Below, in pieces: positions 52,951-62,731 of a stretch of 64,000 bases of DNA; position 1 is the first letter of the stretch; every line of letters starts with the position of its first letter. The position numbers and the translations under genes were made by a program. Below the pieces are notes generated by a model. The model searched no databases and was not told where the DNA came from. It was given only the letters and a program-made list of their open reading frames with translations. This stretch comes from Arcuatula senhousia (taxonomy: Eukaryota > Mollusca > Bivalvia > Mytilida > Mytilidae): assembly GCA_963971305.1 (NCBI GenBank), contig OZ020308.1, positions 20,891,838 through 20,955,837 on the forward strand, given 5' to 3'.

Positions 52951-53160
52951 ACTGTGGATTCATTTATTTTCGTGGGTACCAATTTTTGTGGTTTGACGAA
53001 AAAGGGTCAGTTCATGGATTCTTAAATTCGTGGCTTTGAGGTCTGCAGCATACAGATCAATGTTAAATTTCCTTTACGTGGGGTATTAAATGTTGTGGTT
53101 CAAAGCCACCCATGAAAACCATGAAAATTGATACCTCACGAATAATAATGAAACCACAGT
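52951..53160. mobile_element. ACTGTGG-type MITE, best copy
   Basis: The ends ACTGTGGATTCATTTATTTT and (other strand) ACTGTGGTTTCATTATTATT continue as inverted repeats of about 36 bp with few mismatches, through cgtgggtaccaatttt. 210 bp, non-coding. Confidence 0.8.
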
Positions 53161-54156
53161 AATTGATTCAATCAAAGGACTTACATTGAGTACAAAATCA
53201 ATGTACAGGTGATAAAATCATGAAATGATCCAGATGTAAAAAAAGTTTTACAACTGATGTTGAAATAAATATACATGCTGTATTTTTGTGTCAGTAAAGA
53301 CAACGACCATATGAAGCTGTTTTTAGCAATTATAATGCATGACCAAATGCAGCATACTTGACTAGATGCCTCAGCTTAATTTAATCACAGATCAATAATT
53401 TGAGGACCCCTATTTTATAGATACAGGTCCTGTTATATCTTTGGTCAAATGAAAAAAAAATGGACCAAATAGAATACAGAACTGCTGTAAGAACACACAT
53501 TTGCACTTTGTTCAGTTTAGACCAAAATCACAGAGGATCTCTTTAAAATTTGACAAATGAAGAAATTGTCTGCATGTGCATAATTGAAGTCTAAATGCAA
53601 TAGCGTGAAAATGATGGCAAGTTTTATAGGGCAGTAAAAAATAAATCAACAGATGTTTTAAAAATATATACAGACTTGAATATACAAATGTACAATATAC
53701 CAGTATTCCCTTATAATATCAACATCCAGAAAAAAACAAATGTGAGATTCTGTAAAATTTTACATACCATGTGCATTATTTTATTTATAGAAATACACGT
53801 ATTATAAATGTGTACATGTATTAAGTTGAAAAGGTTGAAAAAAATTGTTCAATAAGGGACGTATTTAAAGTATGAAAAAGTTGTCAACTGGGACACATAA
53901 TATCAAATTACAATTTTCTACTAATATTTTTAAAAACTATGAATATCAAAAATGTATAAATCAAATTAGTGGTAGATACATTTGTACTGTTTAAAATATA
54001 AAAGCAAGGGGGTAAGGGATAAATAACCAAAAACCAGGTTTATAATACATGAAGGTACAAAATTCGTATAAATCATCTTAATCTGCATTAGACGCTTTGA
54101 TATCAACAATCACACAAATAAAACCATGTCTGATTCACATGTACTTGTTACTGAAC
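53161..54156. other. Probable 3' UTR / flank of the Rab gene
   Basis: AT-rich. On the minus strand an AATAAA lies at about 53774-53786 (plus-strand ttatttta), a possible polyadenylation signal about 680 bp after the Rab stop codon; this is only a candidate. Confidence 0.35.
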
Positions 54157-54274
54157 AAATTGGAATCAAGTGGGATCTGAAATCCTTCTGGTAGAAATTG
54201 GAATTTGATTGGTACTAGATTAAAAGATACCAGTCTGTCCTAGGGGGATTCTGGATCCCACTGGATTCCAATTT
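54157..54274. repeat. 118-bp foldback just downstream of the Rab stop codon
   Basis: AAATTGGAATC-AAGTGGGATC at the left is the inverted copy of GATCCCACTGGATTCCAATTT at the right. The middle also has gaatttgattggtact / agtctgtcctaggggg without further pairing. Confidence 0.7.
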
Positions 54275-54299
54275 TTCTTGTAATATATTTGCATAGTAT

Positions 54300-54480
54300 A
54301 TATTATGGGATATAGGGTTTACATGTAAAAAGATCACATGACAAAACTTTTTCTCGTACAAGATTCACATTTCATAGAAATTTCCCATATATGATTCACA
54401 TGTCGTAGCACTTTCACATATATCACAGCCAATTGATTCACATGTCATACTAATGACTTCACATGTCACAACACTTTCCC
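54300..54480. repeat. Short-unit repeat 'gattcacatgtc' overlapping the Rab coding end
   Basis: Five or six copies of 'ttcacatg(tc)' or close variants at 54300-54475, spaced about 15-45 bp. The block reaches into the last codons of the Rab gene (the CCDM-stop region). Confidence 0.5.
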
Positions 54481-54529
54481 ATGGGATTCTTCTTAGTTCT
54501 CCTCTCAAAAACATTTCCATTGTCAACCT
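54459..54529 (-). CDS. Rab34/36-like exon 9 (prenylation tail)
   Basis: Acceptor gattttttcag; KVDNGNVFERRTKKNP then MGKCCDM and TGA. Too short to stand out as an open frame; supported by the correct phase after exon 8 and the di-cysteine end. Confidence 0.87.
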
Positions 54530-57500
54530 CTGAAAAAATCAAAGAAACTTGTACTTATATATTAAAGAGGACAAAACTGACAAATGGCAATTGCAGATAC
54601 ATATATGTAGAGAAAAGGTTATCTTGCATGTTCTAAGGGTAAGACCAGGTATAAAACAAGAGCCTGAATCGCTCACCTGACATATGTGCCTGAAGTCAAG
54701 GTTATTAGGCAAAATCTATTTGATGTTGAAAGAGTCTTAAGATTAATTCGGGGGTCATCTGACAATATGGTGGATCTAAAGGTACTGATCACTTTTGTTC
54801 TCAATCAAAATCTAAAAATATGTCACCTTTATAGAGTTATTAGCAAATAAATGCAGTTTAACCTAGTTTTCTATTTTTAGCCACAATAGCCATGTTTTAC
54901 AACCAATCAAAAATCCCCACATCAGTTCTATACACCTAATGCTAATAAACAACAATACCAAGTTTGGTTCCAATTGGACTTAAAGTGTCAGAGGAGTAAA
55001 TGTTTTCAATGTAATGAGGAAATGCTGTTAAAATGCTCAATTTTGACGTTCTAAGGGCAATAACTACTCAAAGGAAAGGTCCTACAACGTTGACCCTATT
55101 ACATATTTTGTAGATCTTGATGCGCTAAACAATATGCAATTTAAATTTCTCAAACATCTTGTATAGTTTTCAAGATATTGAGCTAAACAGGTGCAAAATT
55201 TGCAAAAAATCCACAAAAAGGGCAATAACTCCTACATGGGTTGTTGGATTTTCTCCAAAATTTCAGAGCTGGTAGATCTTGATGTGCTGATCACTTTTGT
55301 TCCCAATCAAAATTTTGAAATATGTCACCCTTTTTGAGTTATTTGCAAAAAACTGCCATTTACCCCTATGTTCTATTTTTAGCCGCAGCAGCTGTGTTTT
55401 ACGACCAATCAAAAATCCCCACATCAGTTCTATACACCTTATGCTAATGAACAACTATACCAAGTTTGGTTCCAATTGGACTTAAAGTGTCAGAGGAGTT
55501 AACATCTTCATTGTAATGAGGAAATGCTGTTAAAATGCTCAATTTTAACGTTCTAAGGGCAATAACTCCTCAAAGGAAAGGTCCTACACCGTTGACCCAA
55601 TTAAATATTTTGTAGATCTTGATGTGCTTAACAATATGCAATTTAAAATTCTCAAATATCTTGTATAGTTTTCAAGATATTGAGCTTAACAGGTGCAAAA
55701 TTTGCAAAAAATCCACAAAAAGGGCAATAACTCCTACATAGGTTGTTGGATTTTCTTCAAAATTTCAGAGCTGGTAGATCTTGAGGTGCTGATCACTTTT
55801 GTTCCCAATCAAAATTTTGAAATCTGTCACCGTTTTTGAGTTATTTGCAAAAAACTGCCATTTACCCCTATGTTCTATTTTTTAGCCACAGTGGCCGTGT
55901 TTTACGACCAATCAAAAATCCCCACATCAGTTCTATACACCTAATGCTAATGAACAACAATACTAAGTTTGGTTCCAATTGGACTTAAAGTGTCAGAGGA
56001 GTTAACGTTTTCAATGTAATGAGGAAATGCTGTTAAAATGCTCAATTTTGACGTTCTAAGGGCAATTACTCCTAAAAGGAAAGGTCCTACAACGTTGACC
56101 CTATTACATATTTTGTAGATCTTGATGTGCTTAGCAATATGCAATTTAAATTTCTCAAATATCTTGTATAGTTTTCAAGATATTGAGCTAAACAGGTGCA
56201 AAATTTGCAAAAAATCTACAAAAAGGGCAATAACTCCTACATGGGTTGTTGGATTTTCTTCAAAATTTCAGGGTAGGTAGATCTTGAGGTGCTGATCACT
56301 TTTACCCTGCCAGAATTTTGATATCTGTAGCCGTTTTTGAGTTATTTGCAAAAAACTGCATTTTACCCCAATGTTCTATTTTTAGACATGGCGGCCATGT
56401 TTTACAACGAATCAAAAATCCCCACATCAGTTCTAAGCACCGAATGCTGATAAACAACCATACCAAGTTTGGTTGCAATTGGACTTATGGTGTCAGAGGA
56501 GTTAAAGTTTTAAAAAGTTTACGGACGATGGACGACGGACGCCAAGTGATGACAATAGCTCACATGACCCTTCGGGTCAGGTGAGCTAAAAATGGATGCC
56601 TGTGATGTTTAGACTGAAGAGGCACAAAAGAAACAAAACATAATAAACTTTTCAGTCATAACTTTTTTACAAAGCACCAGTTTGTTAATCATGGATAAAT
56701 GGTTCTTGTAAAATAGCTTAAATACATATACCCATTAAACAAACTATAGCTAGAATACTGACATAGTAAAGAAAGAGCCCTGTAAACAAATACCTAAGTT
56801 TAAAAAAAAATATACTTCAACGATTTCTCAGAAATTGTTATATGCACATGTACATCATGCTATATACATAATAGTGACAGACCAAAAGAATGGACAGACA
56901 GACAGACAGACTTCAATGCAAAACCCTAAATACAAATCGACATGTAAAGGCTTACTGATTAAATCATTGCCAATTTGTCTAGATGGACCAGATGCTGATG
57001 TATCTAATTCCCTCAACATGGCACCTTCAAATGTTAATGCTACTGCTCTGAAGAAAAACTCTCGTACATTCTCCCCTTAAAGTAAACAAAAGATATACAT
57101 GTTTAATTCAGCAAACAAGAAGTAGATGATTTGCAGACTGAAAATCAATTCAAACAATATGGGACCCTAATGCTGCATACCAAGTTTCAACAGGTGGTGT
57201 TAGTAGTGGCTGAGAAAACTGTTATGAATTTTTTTCCTTGCCTAAACATTCACTTTGCAAGTGTAGATACTAGAATGTGATAAAATAAGCATAAATTTCA
57301 TTTTTTTCTCATTTTTCATTTACCCAATTTTCTACTTTGTGACTGATCATTTGACAGACAACTTGGAAGACAAGCTGTTTTGTAAATCTGATTCTTACCA
57401 GTTTTAGATGAAACAGCCCAGAATTCAGCACCAATTGAATTAGCTATCTCTATGGCTGCTTTTTCAACAGACTCTAATGCTGCTGGTGACTGAAACAAAA

Positions 57501-60500
57501 TTAAATCAAGGCAAGGGTTACAGAATCCAAAGTCATATACATGTTTAAGACGGGTTTTTAAAAATATTATGCTAGTGTAGCAAACTCTTTAATGTAGAAA
57601 GTCTGTGAAATTGAGGAAGACTCAAAATACTATGGAAGAAAAATTGTTCTGTCACCAGAAAAATTTAGATTTTCTGAAGTTTTCAAAAAATATCTGTATG
57701 TGCAGAAAAACAAAAGAAGTAGTAACACATTGTCCCAAGTTATCTTGTCCCATTGGTCCAAATTATTTATGGCATATATATATTTTTTATCTATGTAAGC
57801 TTCTAAGGCAATATTTTTCTCATAATATGCAAGACGGCAAACAAATGTGTTTTAGTAAGTGTCACTTCTATAGTCCTCCTTTGAAGTGAGTATGACCAAC
57901 AAATAAACAAATGGGTGGTAATACTGATACTATGTCTTAAAAACAAAGTTTAAAAGACACAACAAATCAAGGAATACTATGAGTGAGCTCATCAAGTCCA
58001 ATCACCTCCTCTGAATGATATCAAAGAGCAATGCAATTTCTTTGTCCACATTTTAATATCAAAGAGCAATACAATGTCTTAATATAATGTATATGTACTT
58101 CCTTTATGTAAATTTCATGAAAATCCATAGAGTGGTTTAAAAGAAGTTGCCCTTGCTAGGTCTCATATTGAGTCTATATTGTCTGATTATTTCCCCTAAA
58201 TAATATAAGACAGCAGGGAAAATTCTTTATGCACATCTCAATATGATATACTTCCTTAATTTTAGGATTCATCAATTTCTATGAAGCAGTTTAGGAGCGG
58301 TTACCCTCATGAGGTATGCTGACAGACAGGCAGACAGACAGTGTTATTCCTATTTTGCCCCAAACTTTATTTACAGGTGAGTACATAAATGTATGTATGG
58401 GAGCAAAGTAGTCAGCATTTGAATCAATATTATACCTCTATAAATCAATTACACAGATTGCATATCTTATACTTTTAAAAACCTACCACTAAATCTTTCT
58501 TAGTACCAACAACAAATTTGATTGGATCAGTAGAGCTGGCTGCAGCATCATCCATCCATCTCGTTACGTTATTTAACGATGATTCATCAGAAAGATCAAA
58601 GACTACAATTGTCACTGAAATTTTAAAAAAATGAGCATTTTTTAAACTAGAGCCGTCAGGAAACTCCATTGTGTACATTGTATAAGAAAAAAGTCTCAAA
58701 TTATCTCCCCTTGATGAAACTTAGTATGATTTTAAAAATTGTAACGGCTTTCTTAAATTTTCCTGGACTTTAATAAAATTTGGACATGGCATTCAGTGTT
58801 CACAATTAAACCAAGTACATTTTTGAAAAAAAAATAAAGTCATTCCATATTTTATGAAAATTTGATAACATGTACTTTTTCTTCCATGTCTTAAATTGTG
58901 GTGGAAAATTTCATATACAACTTTTTTTCAATGACAAGGATGATATAATTGTATGTGCAATCAAAATACATGTATCAAATTCTATCTAATTAGAAGTTTC
59001 TTGAAGTTGTGTCATGAACTCTTATTCACCATCTTACTACAATACTGACCATTTGCTCCTCTGTAGTATGAAGCTGCTATACACTTAAATCTCTCTTGAC
59101 CAGCAGTGTCCCATCTATAAACAGAAACAATAAATACATTTTTCAATAGAGTTGACATAATTTTATAACATATTACTCTTATCAAAACTTTTTTACACAT
59201 CACCATTAGTACATGTATTCTAACATATACAAATTTAATAATGGTAAATATTTATATACAGTGAAAAGTTTGTGTGTTTATTTAGGCAACTGGTAACAAT
59301 CAGTAGATTTACTACTGTAAGAAATGTAGATTTTTATTTTGCAATGTTTACAAAATTTTCCAAAGAACATTTCTTTTAGCAAAGTTGTGAGGTTTTTTTT
59401 AACTTTGACAATTACACTTATTTACTTTCATGTCTCAATTAAGATTTGGTTGCCCCTTTGTGATATCTCTGCCTTGTTCAGTAGTATGGCTCTCATCTTA
59501 GATTTAAACATTATAAATAAAAATTTTAGTCATTCATCATGAGCATAATGAGTGTTACTTACATTTGAAGTGTAAATGGAACATTGAGTAGGCTAAATTT
59601 TTCTACCTCGAAATCTACTCCTATAGTAGCCTTATAGTCTCTGTCAAACACATCATGGCAAAATCTGAAATATTTAAAATAGAGGATTAAATCTGAATAA
59701 GTAATTTGTTGCAAGAGCACTGGGTATTTTTCAAATACAGTATAATCTACAGGTATATACAACTGTGTATTTATTTCATGGATACCAATTTTCATGGCTT
59801 TATGAAAAATTCTTTCTTTGTTCAAAGCCACCCACAAAAACCATGAAATTGATACCAGGAATAATGATTAAATAAAAGCCTAAATATGTCAAGTATTTGA
59901 ATTTCTAATGCAATGCATGTAGTTTCTGTAGTAAAAGATTGAATCACAGTACTTCCAAAACATTTCTTTTAAATTCAAGTACCCGGTAATAATAGTGAGT
60001 GGATTAGGAAAATAAAGTAAGGTCAAAACAACAAAGTTTGACATTGTTGGTATTACAGTCTCACTCAAATTTATAAGCTAAAACAAACCCACAGCATTCA
60101 CGTGTTTAAATGTTACCTATTGACTAGAGAAGTTTTTCCCACTGATACATCTCCTACTAACACAGCTTTACATATCTTTAGTCTGAAAATAAAATGGAAT
60201 GCCCCTAACAAAATTGATGCAAAGTTTTGTGTGCTATGGACTTTAGCATTACACATATTGATTTACAGACAATTTGCTTTTTGTACTAGCAGTAATTACC
60301 ATGCTAGATGCATATGTAATAACTTTTTAGGCATATGAAGGTTTTTACAAAGAGTAGTAAGTCTAAAATGTTGACATTTTAAACTGACAAAACATTTTTA
60401 TATGATTATTTTTTTTAAATGTCTCTATCAATTTCAAGCAATAACCAGGATTGATGTTTCCTTAATTAATGTATGTTCTTTAAGACGAAAAAGTTTCCTC

Positions 60501-62731
60501 TAATGAACTCATTTTGAATGAGTTCATTCTACTATATAATAGTAAACAAGCTCACAAAAGAAAATCCTGATTACCTCCCCTGAATGATTTTTAGAGCAAT
60601 GAAATTGATCACGCTCATCATCATGTGATGTACTTCTTTTATGCAAAGTTTTATCAAAATCCATCAAGGTCTTTACTAAGAGTTGTTTTCACAAGATATA
60701 TTGTATGTGGACAGACAGACATGCAGACAAACAGGGAGATTGACAAAATGAATTTACAGTTAAAAACACAACGGATGTGTTGCAACAAACAGGAACTAAT
60801 TACCCTTCTAGGGCACCTTAGTTCACTTTGACTTGAGTTGGAGTTGTTAATTAATATTCAGTTGTTTTTATGTGTTTTTATCTTGTCAGTTCATTCATGT
60901 TGTTCTTGTTTGTGTTTACTGGTTGTTTTCTTTGCCTTTACAGACTTTTGACATTTGACTGCCCAATGATAATTGATACATCTCAGCTTCTATATACTGA
61001 TTACTTTCTATATTGATTAATGTTTACCCCACTGTCCCAGTTCTGTTTTCTGTACATGCTGCCTTGACTTTAGGGTGAAAATTCATCTTTTGGTATGGTG
61101 TGGCATCTGGGTGGAAGGCCTGAATAATTTAAGAATAATATGGAAAAAACAACTAAAAATATATTATATTGCAGATTATGAATCATTATCAAATAAAAAT
61201 TTCAGACATGAATGAGAGATGTATAAAAATCTTCACAGATGTTAATCAAAATTGTACTCAATGTAAAAAAGTAATGTTGTAAGTTTTTTTTATTTAAAAA
61301 ATATATGCATGCCAATGATTAATACATGTTAAATTACTGGTTCTATAAATGGGTAATTATAAATCTTCACTGATATTTTGGAATTTTTCAAATCTTACAA
61401 AACTTTGGTAGAGCATGCACTGTCATTAGTTTTTGGTACTCAGTAGTTTTTAATAACAAGAGGCTCCCAGGAGCCTGAATCGCTCACCTGGTCTTGATGT
61501 CGACCCTATAAAAACTTTTCTAGAGGTAATTGAGCTGAACATTTAAGCAAGAAACAGCTTTTCTCCATCTACTTTAGTTTCATTCTGTAGCCATAGGCCC
61601 AAATCATGAAAAAATGTTATTCTAGGGGCCAAAACCCCTATAAGGAGTCATCTGACAACTTCGACCCTATGAAAACTTTCGTAGCACTAAATAAACTGAA
61701 CATTTAAGCAAGCAACAGTTTTTCTCTATCTGCTATAGTTTTCAGTTGAAAGGCCAAAAACATTAAAAACCGTTATTTTAAGGGCCATAACCCCTATAAG
61801 GGGTTTTCTGACAACTATCATCCTATGAAGACTTTTGTAGAGCTAAATGAACTTAACATTTAGGCAAGCAACAGCTTCTCTCTATAGTTTTCATTCTATA
61901 GGCCAAAAACATGAAAGAAGGTTATTTTAGGGGCCGAAACCCCTTATACATCTGACAACTTCAACCCTATGGAGACTTTTGTAGAGCTAAATTAGCTGAT
62001 CATTTAAGCAAGCAACAGCTTCTCTCTATCTGCTATAGTTTTCATTCCATAGGCCAAAAATATGAAAAAACATTAATTTAGGGGCCGAAACCCCTTTAAG
62101 GGGTCATCTGACAACTTCGACCCTATGGAGACTTTTGTAGGGCTAAATGAGCTGAACATTTAAGCAAGCCACAACTTTTCTCTATCTGACATAGTTTTCA
62201 TTCTATAAGCCAAAAACATGAAAAAATGCTATTTTTCACCTTTAAGGGGCCGTAACTCCTATAAGGGGTAATCTGACAACTTTGACTCAAGGTAGACTTT
62301 TGTAGAGCTTTTGATGCTGAAGCAGTAGCGTGGCATCAGATTTCATCTATCTCTTATACTTCTTGATTTACAAGCCAAAAACAGTAGTCTGACCCCCCTG
62401 GTCTATTTTTAGTAACGGCGCCCATGTTGTTAAGACGGCGGTCACCATTTGTGCAATCTTGGTAGAGGACATCCCATAGATGAAGTGTGCAAAGTTTCAA
62501 AGCAATTCCTTCAGTCGTTTCGGAGGAGAAGATTTTCAAAGAAAAGTTAATGACGACGACAGACGACGACGGACGCCAAGTGATGGCAATAGCTCACATG
62601 GACCTTCCGTCCAGGTGAGCTAAAAAGGTTGGGGGGGGGGGAGTTAAATAATTTCCACATACCTGTGGGAACTTGGTGATAATTCTATCTTTTGCCACAA
62701 GTGGTGACATCATGGTCCTTGCGGCAGACAT
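54459..62731 (-). CDS. Rab34/Rab36-type small GTPase, complete, nine coding exons
   Basis: Minus strand. Exons (high to low) 62731-62663, 61119-61028, 60182-60117, 59664-59563, 59114-59050, 58614-58487, 57489-57399, 57075-56956 and 54529-54459 join in frame: 804 nt, 267 aa. All junctions are GT-AG with matching phases. Order: N-terminal extension with FHPKVKAACTENRTGTVGLK, which is diagnostic for Rab34/Rab36; P-loop GDVSVGKT; switch I YKATIGVDFEVE; WDTAGQERFKCIA; the guanine-specificity loop GTKKDL (most Rabs have NKxD; the family has SKKD); SSKTGENV; C terminus KCCDM, a double-Cys geranylgeranylation site. In vertebrates Rab34 acts in Golgi/lysosome positioning, macropinocytosis and ciliogenesis with Hedgehog signalling. 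Whether this is the Rab34 or Rab36 orthologue, or the common ancestor of both, cannot be decided here. Confidence 0.93.
54651..56588. mobile_element. AGCTCACCTG-family element with a different, 500-bp core (Rab intron 8)
   Basis: Inverted orientation. It starts aacaagagcctgaatcgctcacctg and ends ggacgccaagtgatgacaatagctcacatgacccttcgggtcaggtgagcta, the usual family ends. The core is four partial tandem units with about 500-bp period: 'ggtagatcttgatgtgctgatcacttttgttcccaatcaaaa' near 54770, 55270, 55772 and 56275; 'ccccacatcagttctatacacc' near 54916, 55417, 55919 and 56430. This core is unrelated to the 155-bp core of the other copies. Confidence 0.85.
56880..56910. repeat. CAGA microsatellite in Rab exon 8/9 intron
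   Basis: (CAGA)n, about five repeats, followed by a few degenerate units; similar gacagacaggcagacagacag blocks occur near 58320 and 60710. Confidence 0.6.
56956..57075 (-). CDS. Rab34/36-like exon 8
   Basis: Acceptor tactttaag, donor TTAATCA|gtaagc. ENVREFFFRAVALTFEGAML, the last helix, and RQIGNDLI. Reading through the donor would add about 30 unrelated residues, while the CC exon fits the phase, so the splice is preferred. Confidence 0.88.
57399..57489 (-). CDS. Rab34/36-like exon 7
   Basis: Acceptor ttgtttcag, donor AAACTG|gtaaga. SPAALESVEKAAIEIANS and FWAVSSKTG, with the G5 loop. Confidence 0.92.
57604..57760. repeat. Dispersed repeat pair member in Rab intron
   Basis: 'gactcaaaatactatggaagaaa', 'aaatatctgtatgtgcagaaaaa', 'cacattgtcccaagttatcttgtcc' parallel 63743-63895 ('gactcaaaatatgatggagaaa', 'acctgaacatgtgcagaaaaagg', 'gcgcattgtccctaaattcttgtcc'). 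Confidence 0.6.
57965..58345. repeat. Dispersed repeat in Rab intron 6, two internal halves
   Basis: Holds 'ctcctctgaatgatatcaaagagcaatgc', 'tacttcctttatgtaaatttcatgaaaatccata' and 'gctgacagacaggcagacagacag', all of which recur in similar order at 60548-60735. Confidence 0.55.
58487..58614 (-). CDS. Rab34/36-like exon 6
   Basis: Acceptor aaaatttcag, donor TTAGTG|gtaggt. VTIVVFDLSDESSLNNVTRW and FVVGTKKDLV, with the base-specificity loop. Confidence 0.92.
59050..59114 (-). CDS. Rab34/36-like exon 5
   Basis: Acceptor tgtttatag, donor GCAAATG|gtcagt. IWDTAGQERFKCIAASYYRG, the switch II region. Confidence 0.92.
59563..59664 (-). CDS. Rab34/36-like exon 4
   Basis: Acceptor aatatttcag, donor CAAAT|gtaagt. 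FCHDVFDRDYKATIGVDFE, switch I and the interswitch strand. Confidence 0.92.
59762..59870. mobile_element. ACTGTGG-type MITE, short copy (Rab intron 3)
   Basis: Left end actgtgtatttatttcatggataccaattttcatgg; right end ccatgaaattgataccaggaataatg. Inverted repeats of about 30 bp around a shortened middle. Confidence 0.65.
60117..60182 (-). CDS. Rab34/36-like exon 3
   Basis: Acceptor ttattttcag, donor AATAG|gtaaca. LKICKAVLVGDVSVGKTSLV: the first beta strand and the P-loop. Confidence 0.92.
60548..60735. repeat. Dispersed repeat, partner of 57965-58345 (Rab intron 2)
   Basis: 'agctcacaaaag...aatcctgattacctcccctgaatgattttt', 'gtacttcttttatgcaaagttttatcaaaatccatc' and 'gacagacagacatgcagacaaacag'. 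Confidence 0.55.
60770..60970. repeat. Dispersed repeat 'aacaggaact...gcacct', copy 3
   Basis: Same order of phrases as 29809-29975: 'aacaggaactaattacccttc', 'gcacctta', 'gacttgagttggagttg', 'tgtttactggttgttttctttgcc', 'gactgccca'. Confidence 0.55.
61028..61119 (-). CDS. Rab34/36-like exon 2
   Basis: Acceptor aattattcag, donor GTGGG|gtaaac, 92 nt. It encodes AFHPDATPYQKMNFHPKVK and TENRTGTV. No long open frame marks it; it was found by homology to the family's FHPRV...RTGTVG segment and confirmed by phase. Confidence 0.9.
61453..62626. mobile_element. AGCTCACCTG-family element, complete inverted copy (Rab intron 1)
   Basis: Starts aacaagaggctcccaggagcctgaatcgctcacctggtcttgatg and ends ggacgccaagtgatggcaatagctcacatggaccttccgtccaggtgagct. 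The core is five to six units of about 155 bp ('gcaagcaacagcttttctctatctgctatag', 'tcatctgacaacttcgacccta'). A GAC/GTC block is at 62550-62575. A run of about 11 G follows at 62630-62641. Confidence 0.85.
62663..62731 (-). CDS. Rab34/36-like exon 1
   Basis: ATG at 62731-62729, donor CCACAG|gtatgt, 23 codons ending KDRIITKFPQ, which corresponds to the start of the family's N-terminal extension. Confidence 0.88.

Noticed and set aside
56850..56955. Read-through of Rab exon 8 as the C terminus
   Set aside because: It would add about 30 unrelated residues without a prenylation site; the GTAAGC donor joins in phase to the exon that ends KCCDM.
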